In this document: piece after piece, positions 14,462 through 22,090 of the stretch
Numbering within the stretch: position 1 is the first letter of the stretch
How the letters are laid out: each line of letters opens with the position of its first letter
Assembly: GCA_003105285.1 (NCBI GenBank)
Contig: PQAN01000202.1
Span: 1 to 29,341, forward strand
Source: Methylocystaceae bacterium
Lineage (GTDB): Bacteria > Pseudomonadota > Alphaproteobacteria > Rhizobiales > Beijerinckiaceae
Length of the DNA: 29,341 bases
Direction: 5' to 3'
Position numbers and translations under genes: made by a program
The notes under the pieces: model-generated
The model's input: the letters and a program-made list of their open reading frames with translations, nothing else
Told to the model about the DNA's origin: nothing
Databases searched by the model: none

Positions 14462-14855
14462 CGTCGGCTCCGATCTGTCTCCTCGCCACGGCGGCGTCGC
14501 GCTGCATCTGCCGGATGGTTCTGCCGGGGACCAGCCGCGACGCTCTGAAGCGGCCGAAGCCGATCATGAGCACGATGAGGCCGAGCAGCGCCGCCGCGCC
14601 CCCGACGACGAGCGGCGACCAGTTTTCCGGGACACCGTAATATCGAACGAGCGCGGTCACGCCCGCCTGCAACAACAAAGTGACGCCCGGGATGAGCAGC
14701 GCCGCGCCGAAGACGACGAGACCGAGGCCCGCCCCCAGTCGGCCAATCTTCTCGGACGCCTCTGAGCGCGCCAATCGCGCTTCGGTGCGCGTGAGCGTGG
14801 CGAGCTGGCCGGCGAGATCGCCGAATATGTCGGGAAGCGAGCGCGGATAGTCCAT
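14445..14855 (-). CDS. Holin-X (holin superfamily III) membrane protein
   Basis: A 136-aa membrane protein of the Holin-X type (PF07332). After an amphipathic N-terminal helix (LPDIFGDLAGQLATLTRTEARLARSEASEKIGR) there are two membrane helices (GLVVFGAALLIPGVTLLL and PLVVGGAAALLGLIVLMIGF) and a basic C-terminal tail. ATG 14855 has AGGAG 8 nt upstream; the longer open frame upstream is ignored because it runs through the neighbouring gene. Despite the name, chromosomal members are not lysis proteins and there is no phage context here. The gene lies 2 bp after the upstream gene and overlaps the DUF3618 gene. Confidence 0.87.
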   Translation of the reverse strand: MDYPRSLPDIFGDLAGQLATLTRTEARLARSEASEKIGRLGAGLGLVVFGAALLIPGVTLLLQAGVTALVRYYGVPENWSPLVVGGAAALLGLIVLMIGFGRFRASRLVPGRTIRQMQRDAAVARRQIGADDDATE

Positions 14856-14857
14856 CT

Positions 14858-15259
14858 CTATTCTCCTGCCGGGCGGCCGCTTCCGCCCGCGGCGGGACTT
14901 TTCGTCAGCAACGAGAACGCCAGTCCGGCGATGGCGGCGGCTCCGAAGACGGCCGCCGGCCGGTTGCGGGCGGCGTCGCCGAGCGCGCCGGCCAATTCGT
15001 CGACGCTGCGCTTTTCGAGCGCGGAGGAGGCCTGCTGGAGCTTTTCGGCCGCACCGCGTATGTAAGCCGCGGCGAGGGGAAGCTCCGGCTCGAGCTCGTC
15101 GGCCGCCTTCTGCGCGGCGTCGGCGAGAGCCTTCGCCTTCGTCGCGCTCACCGCCTTCTGCTGCTCCGCGGCGGTCCTCGCCTGTTCGCGCGCCGGCTTC
15201 GCCTCGGGCGAGAATGACGCGCCGGCTTCTCTCGTCGACGACTCTCCGGCATCGGTCAT
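14858..15259 (-). CDS. DUF883-like Ala-rich membrane-anchored protein
   Basis: A 133-aa protein, first gene of the leftward operon. It has a long Ala/Glu/Lys-rich helical body (about residues 15-95, likely coiled coil: AREQARTAAEQQKAV, AAQKAADELEPELPLAAAYIRGAAEKLQQASSALEKRS) and a C-terminal hydrophobic anchor (NRPAAVFGAAAIAGLAFSLL). This resembles DUF883/ElaB-type or nutrient-deprivation-induced proteins of Rhizobiales, though I cannot assign the family firmly. ATG 15259 with GGAG 7 nt upstream is preferred over an in-frame start 15 nt earlier. The nearby GGAAC-N16-CGTT element makes stress induction likely. Confidence 0.8.
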   Translation of the reverse strand: MTDAGESSTREAGASFSPEAKPAREQARTAAEQQKAVSATKAKALADAAQKAADELEPELPLAAAYIRGAAEKLQQASSALEKRSVDELAGALGDAARNRPAAVFGAAAIAGLAFSLLTKSPAAGGSGRPAGE

Positions 15260-15332
15260 CGGATCGCTCCGCACGCCTGCCGCGCGCCACGTCGCCGCTC
15301 CGGCTCGCAGCCGGCGGCAGGCTCCAAGACGA

Positions 15333-15357
15333 AACGACGGGGGCGCGAAGGGGTTCC
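15333..15357 (-). promoter_or_regulatory. EcfG-type general stress promoter for the Holin-X/DUF3618/BrkB operon
   Basis: On the minus strand GGAAC (15357-15353) is followed after exactly 16 bp by CGTT (15336-15333), a full match to the EcfG consensus. The -10 element lies about 73 bp before ATG 15259, so the leader would be about 66 nt. Confidence 0.7.
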
Positions 15358-15619
15358 GGCCGGCGATGCAAATTCACGCAAACCCGGCGCAATAAAGCGC
15401 ATCGGACGGGCCCCGCTGGACTTTGGAGCTCGAGGACCGCATTCGCGAGCGCGCAGACGCGCCGCGACGGGGCCCGGGCGTTCGACTCGCCATTCGTTGT
15501 GCATAAGGCCCGGCGCCGCCCCGACGCGCTTGCGCCGCCGGATTCGCCCGAACATGATCGCGGCCCCGGTCGAGATTGTCGGTCCATGGCGTCCGACGCG
15601 AGAAAGGCGCGGCGCCGCG
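15358..15619. other. Divergent intergenic region before the SNF2 helicase gene
   Basis: Beyond the EcfG-type promoter at its left edge I see no gene, RNA or clear sigma70 promoter. An in-frame ATG at 15554 could extend the helicase by 22 residues. Confidence 0.45.
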
Positions 15620-18600
15620 ATGGGCTATGCTCGAGACGATATTCTGCTGCATGTCGGTCCCCGCGCGTTCGACGCCGGCGGCGTCTATCAGAAGCAGCGG
15701 CGCGTCCTGGAGTTCGAGAGAGACGGCGGCTCGATTTCCTCCAAGGTGCAAGGCAATGAGCGCCGCCCCTATGTGCAGGACATCGTTGTCCGCCGCTCCG
15801 CCAGCAGAAAAGTGAAGATCGTGAGCGACTGCAGCTGTCCGGTGGGGAACGCCTGCAAGCATGTCGCCGCCGCCTTGCTCGAAGGGCTCGCGCGCGCGTC
15901 GGCGCCCCGCGCGTCCTCGGAAGCGACCGCCGTCGCTCAGAACGCCGCCAACGCGCCGCCGTCCGCGCCGAAGCTGCCGCCGGAACTCGCCTCGTGGCTC
16001 GACGCGCTGGAGCGTGCCGGCTGCACGGAGGGAGAAGACTATCCGCCCGAGCAGCGCAAACGCATTGTCTACGTGTTCGCGCCGAAACACGGGCGGCGCG
16101 CCGTTCCGCAACTCGATCTGAAAGTCCAGTCGACCAGGCTCCTGAAAAATGGAGCGCTGGCGAGCCCGGGGAGCGATTTCGATCCGCGCGGCGCCCTCAA
16201 TTCGTCGAACCCGGCGCAATACCTCCGTCCGTCGGACTTTCGCATTTTTCGTGGAATCTCGCAGGCTCGCGGCGCTTTTGGCGTGATGGAGTCGCCCTTT
16301 GTCTCGGCTGCCGCTCTGGATCTGATCGGCGAGATCGTCGCGACCGACCGCGCGCGCTGGCTCGCCGTCGACGGACCGGTCCTGGCGATCGGCCCGGCGA
16401 GGCCGGGAAAGATCGTCTGGGAGATCGTCGACGACGCGGAGATGCGGCCTCGCCTCGAGATCGACGAGGGACTCGTGGCGCTCAACGCCGCGCCGCCGGT
16501 CTATGTGGATTCGGCGGCCGGCCTGATCGGCCCCGTCGAGCTCGGACTGGCGCCGAAGCTCGCCATGACGATTCTCGACGCCCCGCCTACCCCCCTCGAG
16601 CATGTCGCTCTGCTGGCCGAGAATATACAGGGCCGGCTGCCGCAGCTCTCCAGCCTGCGGCCTCCGGCGACCGCGCCGGCGAGGATCGTCGCCGAGCCGC
16701 CGCAAATCGTGCTGCGGCTCGTCCTCGGCGCATCCAGGATCGAAGGTTTGGATCGTTACCGCTATTACTATGACGACGACATCATCGGGCCCGCAGGCTT
16801 CGCCCGGCTGATCTTCCGCTATGGCCCGATCGACATCGCTCATGGGGAAGAGAAAAATAAGATCGTCCGCATGCGGGACGGCGAACTGGTCGAAATCCGC
16901 CGCGACGAGCGTGCCGAGAAAGCCGCCGTGGCGTTGCTGCGCGCCAATGGCTTCACGATGGCGCATAACTTGCGCGCGCAGCATGGCGGCAGCATCGACT
17001 TCCAGCCGCGAGGAAGCGGCGAATTCGCCTGGTACGACGCGCTCTATCGCGACGTCCCACGCCTGCGCGAGCAGGGCTGGACCATCGCGATCGACGATGA
17101 TTTCCCCATCTCGCTGCTCGACGGCGCCGGCGATTTCAGCGCCGACATCCGTGAGAGCAGCGGCGTCGATTGGCTGGAGCTCGATCTCGGCGTCGTCGTC
17201 GACGGCGAGGCCATCGACCTCGTCGAGCCGATCGTCGCGCTGATCGGCTCGAAGGGCTTCGATCCGACCGCCTTCGACGATCCGAGCGGCGACGGCGACG
17301 CCTTCTATCTGCAGCTTCCGGACAAACGCATGCTCGCTCTGCCGAGGGCGCGCCTCGCGCCGATCGTCCGGGCGATCTACGAACTGGCCTGCGGCGGCGC
17401 GCTCGGAGACAAGAACGGGCGACTGCGCCTCACGCCGATGGACGCGGGCGGCCTCTCGCTCTTCGAGCAGGCGACGCTGAACGCCGGGCTCGTGTGGCGC
17501 GGCGGCGAGAAGCTGCGCGACATGGGCCGCAAGCTCACCGCGGCCGGCGGCCTGCCGCCTGTCGATTTGCCGGAGAGCTTCACGGCGGCGCTGCGGCCGT
17601 ATCAGACGCAGGGCGTCCGCTGGCTCGCCTTCCTGCGCGAGGTCGGCCTCGGCGGCGTGCTCGCCGACGACATGGGTCTCGGCAAGACCGTGCAGGCTCT
17701 GGCCCTGATCGCCATCGAAAAGACGGCCGGCCGGCTCGCCTCTCCGGCGCTGGTGATCGCGCCGACGAGCCTGATGGCCAATTGGCGGCGCGAAGCGGAG
17801 AAATTCGTTCCCGACCTGCGCGTCGTCATCCTGCACGGCGCGGATCGCAAAAAGCGCTTCGACGACATCGACGGCGCCGATCTCGTGCTCTCGACCTATC
17901 CGCTGATCTCCCGCGATCACGGGACGCTCGCCGCGCGCGAGTGGAGCCTGCTGCTCCTCGACGAAGCGCAGACGATCAAAAATCCCAACGCCGCGACGAC
18001 GAAGCTGATCCGCGCGTTGAAGGCGCAAAGCCGCTTCTGCCTGACGGGAACGCCGCTCGAAAATCATCTGGGCGAGCTGTGGTCGATCTTCTCCTTCGCT
18101 CTGCCCGGCTTTCTCGGCGACCTCCCCTCCTTCGCGCAGGCGTTCCGAACGCCGATCGAAAAGAAAGGCGACGCGACGCGGGGGAGGCTGCTCGCGGCCC
18201 GCGTGCGGCCGTTTCTCCTGCGCCGCACCAAGAAGGAAGTGGCGAACGAGCTTCCGCCCAAGACCGAAATCGTCGAGCGCGTCGAAATGGACGCCGCGCA
18301 ACGCGACATCTACGAATCCATCCGCCTCGCCATGCATGAGCGGGTACGCGCCGCAATCGCGCAAAAGGGCTTCGCCCGCAGCCGCATCGTCATCCTCGAC
18401 GCGCTGCTGAAACTGCGCCAATGCTGCTGCGATCCGCGTCTGCTGAAACTATCCGCCAAGCAGAAGGCCGCGCCGGGCTCCGCCAAGCTCGATCGCCTGA
18501 GCGAGATCCTGACGGAGCTTCTGGACGAGGACCGCCGCGTGCTGGTGTTCTCGCAATTCACCTCCATGCTCGATCTCATCCGGCCGAAGCTCGACGAGAT

Positions 18601-18988
18601 GGGCCTGCCCTATTCGCTGCTGACCGGCGACACGCGCGACCGCCCGAAAGCGATCGCCGATTTTCAGGATGGCCGAACCAGCGTGTTCCTCGTCAGCCTG
18701 AAGGCGGGCGGCGTGGGGCTGAACCTCACCGCCGCCGACACGGTCGTTCTCTACGACCCGTGGTGGAACCCGGCGGTCGAGGATCAGGCGATCGACCGCG
18801 CACATCGCATCGGCCAGGAGAAGCCGGTGTTCGTGCACAAGCTCGTCGCCGCCGGCACGATCGAGGAAAAGATGGAGACGCTCAAGGAGAAAAAGCGTGC
18901 GCTCGCCGAAAGCCTGTTCGACCCTGACGGAACGCCGACGCTCGCCATGACGGAAGCCGATCTCGACATGCTGTTCGAAGCGGGATGA
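15620..18988 (+). CDS. SNF2-family helicase with N-terminal SWIM zinc finger
   Basis: A 1122-aa Swi2/Snf2-type DNA-dependent ATPase. A SWIM zinc finger sits near residues 70-85 (CSCPVGNACKHVAAAL: two Cys, then Cys-x-His). A large middle region of about 500 residues lacks recognisable motifs. The motor follows: YQTQGVRWLAFL (Q-like motif), DDMGLGKTVQ (Walker A), LLLDEAQTIKN (DEAQ box), LTGTPLEN (motif III), then VLVFSQFTSMLD, SLKAGGVGLNLTAAD and DQAIDRAHRIGQ (motifs IV-VI). It should remodel DNA-protein complexes such as stalled polymerase, like RapA/HepA relatives. ATG 15620 is chosen near the start of conserved sequence; 15554 and 15497 are alternatives. It is monocistronic, followed by two hairpins. 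Confidence 0.92.
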   Translation: MGYARDDILLHVGPRAFDAGGVYQKQRRVLEFERDGGSISSKVQGNERRPYVQDIVVRRSASRKVKIVSDCSCPVGNACKHVAAALLEGLARASAPRASSEATAVAQNAANAPPSAPKLPPELASWLDALERAGCTEGEDYPPEQRKRIVYVFAPKHGRRAVPQLDLKVQSTRLLKNGALASPGSDFDPRGALNSSNPAQYLRPSDFRIFRGISQARGAFGVMESPFVSAAALDLIGEIVATDRARWLAVDGPVLAIGPARPGKIVWEIVDDAEMRPRLEIDEGLVALNAAPPVYVDSAAGLIGPVELGLAPKLAMTILDAPPTPLEHVALLAENIQGRLPQLSSLRPPATAPARIVAEPPQIVLRLVLGASRIEGLDRYRYYYDDDIIGPAGFARLIFRYGPIDIAHGEEKNKIVRMRDGELVEIRRDERAEKAAVALLRANGFTMAHNLRAQHGGSIDFQPRGSGEFAWYDALYRDVPRLREQGWTIAIDDDFPISLLDGAGDFSADIRESSGVDWLELDLGVVVDGEAIDLVEPIVALIGSKGFDPTAFDDPSGDGDAFYLQLPDKRMLALPRARLAPIVRAIYELACGGALGDKNGRLRLTPMDAGGLSLFEQATLNAGLVWRGGEKLRDMGRKLTAAGGLPPVDLPESFTAALRPYQTQGVRWLAFLREVGLGGVLADDMGLGKTVQALALIAIEKTAGRLASPALVIAPTSLMANWRREAEKFVPDLRVVILHGADRKKRFDDIDGADLVLSTYPLISRDHGTLAAREWSLLLLDEAQTIKNPNAATTKLIRALKAQSRFCLTGTPLENHLGELWSIFSFALPGFLGDLPSFAQAFRTPIEKKGDATRGRLLAARVRPFLLRRTKKEVANELPPKTEIVERVEMDAAQRDIYESIRLAMHERVRAAIAQKGFARSRIVILDALLKLRQCCCDPRLLKLSAKQKAAPGSAKLDRLSEILTELLDEDRRVLVFSQFTSMLDLIRPKLDEMGLPYSLLTGDTRDRPKAIADFQDGRTSVFLVSLKAGGVGLNLTAADTVVLYDPWWNPAVEDQAIDRAHRIGQEKPVFVHKLVAAGTIEEKMETLKEKKRALAESLFDPDGTPTLAMTEADLDMLFEAG

Positions 18989-19006
18989 TCGACCGCGCTG
19001 CCGACG

Positions 19007-19028
19007 CTCGCGGTCCCCGGACCGCGAG
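19007..19028. terminator. G/C-rich hairpin after the helicase gene
   Basis: CTCGCGGTCC and GGACCGCGAG are perfect complements with a two-base gap, 18 bp after the helicase stop. No T-run follows. Confidence 0.5.
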
Positions 19029-19041
19029 CTTCGAGCCGCCC

Positions 19042-19069
19042 TCACGCCGGATCGTTCGAACCGGCGTGA
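19042..19069. terminator. Second hairpin between convergent genes
   Basis: TCACGCCGG (19042-19050) pairs perfectly with CCGGCGTGA (19061-19069), with a 10-nt loop. It lies between the convergent helicase and 35-aa membrane protein genes and probably serves both. Confidence 0.55.
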
Positions 19070-19102
19070 CGTAGCCCTTCGACCTTCTTGCCCGCGAGCT
19101 TC

Positions 19103-19210
19103 TCAACGGAAGAGCTGCGAGGCCTGATGCATGACGACGAGAAAGAAGACGAGCACCCCGGCAACGCCGAGAAGACCTTTGAAGATCGAACCGCCACTGT
19201 GTTGGATCAT
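19103..19210 (-). CDS. 35-aa single-pass membrane microprotein
   Basis: A very short gene: GGGAG lies 6 nt before ATG 19210, and the product starts MIQHSGGSIFKG, continues as a hydrophobic helix (LLGVAGVLVFFLVVM, residues 13-27) and ends HQASQLFR. The frame is open further upstream, but the ribosome site and composition favour this start. A hairpin follows the stop. It is the second short one-helix protein in this window. No family recognised; an inner-membrane regulatory microprotein is possible. Confidence 0.55.
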   Translation of the reverse strand: MIQHSGGSIFKGLLGVAGVLVFFLVVMHQASQLFR

Positions 19211-19524
19211 GTTTCTCTCCCTTAGCGTTCGTCTTGATCGACTGGAACGGATCGATGATAAATTTGCCTGGACCGGCGCAAACCGCCAGTTTCGAAAAAT
19301 GAAGCGGTCCAACGCCGACGCCCTGGACCGTCACGGACCGATGACGCGGATCGACGCGTCCGGAAGCGATTCGTGCGGATGCGCAAAGGGGAGCGCCGCT
19401 CGCGCGGGCAAAATGACGTCTCCCGCCAATGCGTTTCGATCGTGGTTGCGCCAACGCTTCAGAAGTGCAAACTAGACTGGCGACCTTGTCGGTCTCTTCT
19501 TTCGACCTGCAGAGATTTCAGCCG
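19211..19524. other. Intergenic region upstream of the FecR/beta-barrel gene
   Basis: This 314-bp stretch separates two divergent genes. I see no further gene, RNA or convincing promoter. The frame of the downstream gene is open from 19429, so a longer N-terminus is possible but would bury the signal peptide. Confidence 0.4.
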
Positions 19525-20847
19525 ATGGTTTCGGGCCGTTCCATCATGCGCAGACTGGCGCTGTCCTTGTCGGCCTCTTGCGCCGTCGCCTCCCCTTGCT
19601 TCGCCGACCAGAAAATCGGCAGCGCCGTCTCCATCGAAAAGGACGTGCGAGGCGCGACTGCGGAGCGCAGCGCGCGGCTCGACGTCGGAGACGAAATCTA
19701 TGTCGACGAAATATTGACGACCGCCGCCGAGAGCCGCGGCAAATTCACTTTCGACGACCGCGCCAATCTGCAGATGGGTCCGTCCTCGCGGGTGAAGCTC
19801 GACAATTTCGTCTATTCCGGCAATTCGGGCGTCGTCTTCAACGCGACCAAGGGCGTGTTCCGTTTCGTCAGCGCGCCGGGAGAGCACAAGCGCTACGAGG
19901 TCCGCACGCCGACGGCGACGATCGGCGTGCGCGGCACGACGTTCGGCGTGCGGGCGACGCGCGGCCGCACGGACGCCGTGCTCATCGACGGCGCGATCGA
20001 GGTCTGCCAGGCCTCGGGCGGCAATTGCCGCACGCTCGACACGCCATGCACATTCGTGACGGTCACCGACGCCGGCGTGACGAGACCGAGGACTCTCCGC
20101 TCGAACGGCTGGAGATTCGACAGCAATAGCTGCCGCCTTCCCGGCCCGCGCGGCGGAAACGAGCCGACGCAGCCGCCGGACGCGCCGCCCACGGACGGCG
20201 CGTCGCCGCCGCCGGCCTATGACTGGGGCGGCCTCTCGATCGGCTTCAACGCCGGCGCCGCGGTGGGCGACGCCGAATTCGCCGATCCCGTGCCGATGCG
20301 CGGCGCGGGCTTTCTCGGCGGACTGAAGCTCGGTTACAACTGGCAGGTGACGCCGCATATCGTGGCGGGATTCGAAACCGACGCCGAATATCGCAGCGGC
20401 ATCGGCGGCGGGACGAACGGCCAGGGCTCGGCGTCGAACACGCGTGGCGGCTATCTCGGAACCTTCCGCGCCCGGCTCGGCTACGCCTTCGATAGATGGC
20501 TCGTCTACGGCACGGGCGGCCTCGCCTATGGACATATCATCGCGCCGAAAAATTTCTCCGGCGCGAATGTCATCGGCCCCGCCTACGCTCAGGGGATCAG
20601 CCAGAACAACCCCTTCCTGCCCGGATGGACGGTCGGCGGCGGCGTGCAATTCGCGCTGACCGATCGTCTTTCCGTAAAAGCCGAATATCTCTATGTGCGG
20701 CTCCAGCACGACCTGCCGCTCTATGCGACGAATGTCGCGCCCTATTCCGTCGGCGTCTGCAACATCAGCGGCCTGCACAGCATCCGCGTCGGCGCGAGCT
20801 TCGGCTTCTCGCTGAACGATCTGCTGTCCTCCGCTTCCGCGAGATGA
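19525..20847 (+). CDS. Outer membrane protein fusing a FecR domain to an OmpA-like beta-barrel
   Basis: A 440-aa exported protein. The signal peptide (MRRLALSLSASCAVASPCFA, starting at codon 19546 or with 7 extra residues at 19525) is followed by a FecR domain at about residues 28-160: GDEIYVDEILTT, GKFTFDDRANLQMGPSSRVKLD, GVFRFVSAPGEHKRYEVRTPTATIGVRGTTFGV. A Pro-rich linker (about 220-240) leads to an eight-stranded porin-like barrel of the Omp25/opacity type (GLSIGFNAGAAVGD, GGLKLGYNWQVTPHIVAGFETD, LGTFRARLGYAFDRWLVYGTGGLAYG, LSVKAEYLYVRL), ending SIRVGASFGFSL. FecR domains usually sense TonB-dependent uptake or sit in surface proteins; fusion to a barrel would present the domain in the periplasm. 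Function unknown. Confidence 0.85.
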   Translation: MVSGRSIMRRLALSLSASCAVASPCFADQKIGSAVSIEKDVRGATAERSARLDVGDEIYVDEILTTAAESRGKFTFDDRANLQMGPSSRVKLDNFVYSGNSGVVFNATKGVFRFVSAPGEHKRYEVRTPTATIGVRGTTFGVRATRGRTDAVLIDGAIEVCQASGGNCRTLDTPCTFVTVTDAGVTRPRTLRSNGWRFDSNSCRLPGPRGGNEPTQPPDAPPTDGASPPPAYDWGGLSIGFNAGAAVGDAEFADPVPMRGAGFLGGLKLGYNWQVTPHIVAGFETDAEYRSGIGGGTNGQGSASNTRGGYLGTFRARLGYAFDRWLVYGTGGLAYGHIIAPKNFSGANVIGPAYAQGISQNNPFLPGWTVGGGVQFALTDRLSVKAEYLYVRLQHDLPLYATNVAPYSVGVCNISGLHSIRVGASFGFSLNDLLSSASAR

Positions 20848-21332
20848 CGGAGCCTTTCCGAATCGTGTCGCGCCACGACCTCCAGTAAATGCGCCGCCGC
20901 CACGCCGCGCCGCCGAGCGCCGCATGCGGACCCTTCGAAACGCAGGCTGGCCTGGAAGAATCGATCGCTCGGGAAATGCTTGGCGCGCCGGACAGGACAA
21001 AGATGCGAACACATATTCGATTGAAATAGCTTGTTGATTTTGTGACCGCATGCCTTGGGGCCGCTGCGGTCGATCCTTTGCCCGCTGCTTCTTCAAAGAT
21101 TCTGGCACAGGCAGTGATGACGCCCCACCCAGCCGCCGAACGCGTAATCCAACCGGTGGCTGCGCGCCCCCGCAACCACTTCATACATATCTGATCATCG
21201 GGGCGGCTTCTTGCGTTGTAGCGGATGAAAAGCGCATTTTGCTGAAGTTCGAATCCCTCTCTGCCCGCCATGTCGTCGGCGGATCGGATAGAGCGATGAT
21301 CCAAGGTTCGGGGTGACCCGGCTCATGCAGCT
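20848..21332. other. 485-bp gene-free region with altered composition
   Basis: It contains A/T-richer segments (for example around 21020-21040 and 21180-21245) unlike the flanks, and the tRNA 3'-end remnant at 21247-21270. No supported gene is seen. It looks like the junction between core chromosome and an accessory segment. Confidence 0.5.
21247..21270 (+). other. tRNA 3'-end remnant, possible attachment site
   Basis: The 24 bases from 21247 to 21270 read as the end of a tRNA: G53, T-loop TTCGAAT, C61, T-stem CCCTC, a 3' acceptor strand TCTGCCC, discriminator G and CCA. The preceding bases (TGAA) do not pair with the T-stem, and no D-arm, anticodon arm or 5' acceptor is found upstream. Such 3' fragments are what integrases leave at the distal end of an island. 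Isoacceptor unknown. Confidence 0.5.
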
Positions 21333-21992
21333 TCAATCCCGGTCCGGTGCTCCGAGGGGAAAAAGTGGCCGGAACCGCCGCGCCTCCTCGACCGCCCGGG
21401 CGAACGACGGGCGCGCAAGCAACCGCGCGCGGTAGGTCCGCAGCGCCGGGTATGCCTCCGAGATCCTATGCGTCCAGTCCGCATAGAACAACGAGGGCGC
21501 GGCCGCGCAGTCCGCAAGCGTGAAGTCCGCGCCGGCCGCCCAGGTCCTGCCGGCAAGCTGTCCTTCGAGCCAAGCGTAGGCGCGCTCCAGCCTTTCCCTG
21601 GCGATAGCCAGTCCTTCCTCGCTCTTCACCGGAACCCGCTTCAGCGCACTGTCGACCGCAACCTGCATCGCCTCCATCACGTGCAGGTCGAAGAAGCGGT
21701 CGAGGAAGCGCACGTCGAGCGCGGCCATCGGGTCCGCGGGCAGGAGGCGCACCGGCCCGGGATGAGCGAGCTGTAAGTACTCGAGGATGATGCTGGTCTC
21801 GACGACTTGGCGCTCGCCGTCCACCAGTAACGGAAACTTGGCGATCGGCCAGCGCCGCAGCCACTCGGCCGAATGCTGCGGCGTATCCGGCCCGAGGCAG
21901 CGGAACTCGAAGGGCGTGCCATTCTCGTAGAGCGCGATCAGGACTTTCTGCGTGTACGAGGAGAAGGGGTGACCGTAGAGCGCGAGCGACAT
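21333..21992 (-). CDS. Glutathione S-transferase family protein
   Basis: A 219-aa cytosolic GST. The thioredoxin-like N-terminal domain (residues 1-80) has LYGHPFSSYTQKVLIALYENG, with Ser/Tyr near the position of the catalytic residue, and the glutathione-binding cis-Pro and SNAIL-like motif in KFPLLVDGERQVVETSIILEYL. The C-terminal all-helical domain has the N-capping box LADCAAAPSLFYADW. ATG 21992 has GAGAG 9 nt upstream. It is transcribed divergently from an HxlR-type regulator across an intergenic region full of palindromes, so it is the likely target of that regulator. The substrate is unknown; HxlR regulators often answer to electrophiles, which would fit a GST. Confidence 0.9.
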   Translation of the reverse strand: MSLALYGHPFSSYTQKVLIALYENGTPFEFRCLGPDTPQHSAEWLRRWPIAKFPLLVDGERQVVETSIILEYLQLAHPGPVRLLPADPMAALDVRFLDRFFDLHVMEAMQVAVDSALKRVPVKSEEGLAIARERLERAYAWLEGQLAGRTWAAGADFTLADCAAAPSLFYADWTHRISEAYPALRTYRARLLARPSFARAVEEARRFRPLFPLGAPDRD

Positions 21993-22005
21993 CGTGGGTT
22001 CTCTC

Positions 22006-22067
22006 AGTTGCAACTAATTGCATTTTGCAAGTTGTTGAACCCTACTGTTACAACTTGCATATTGCAA
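22006..22067. promoter_or_regulatory. Palindromic operator cluster between the GST and HxlR genes
   Basis: AGTTGCAACT (22006-22015) is a perfect palindrome. TGCAAGTTGT (22026-22035) and ACAACTTGCA (22050-22059) are a perfect 10-bp inverted repeat, and a further TTGCAA follows at 22062-22067. All share a GTTGCAA/TTGCAA core. Placement between divergent starts suggests dimeric HxlR binding and autoregulation. Confidence 0.6.
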
Positions 22068-22090
22068 GCGGAGAATCTAGGAGAGCATTC

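Noticed and set aside
14445..14855. A prophage lysis gene (holin)
   Set aside because: Holin-X proteins are common chromosomal genes; no endolysin, spanin or other phage gene is near.
15374..18421. A 1015-codon minus-strand frame opposite the SNF2 helicase
   Set aside because: Antisense shadow: the plus-strand product has all helicase motifs, while the minus product is low-complexity Arg/Asp/Ala sequence.
21180..21270. A complete tRNA gene at the TTCGAATC...CCA sequence
   Set aside because: The T-stem does not pair on its 5' side and no D-arm, anticodon arm or 5' acceptor strand is present; only the 3' end is supported.
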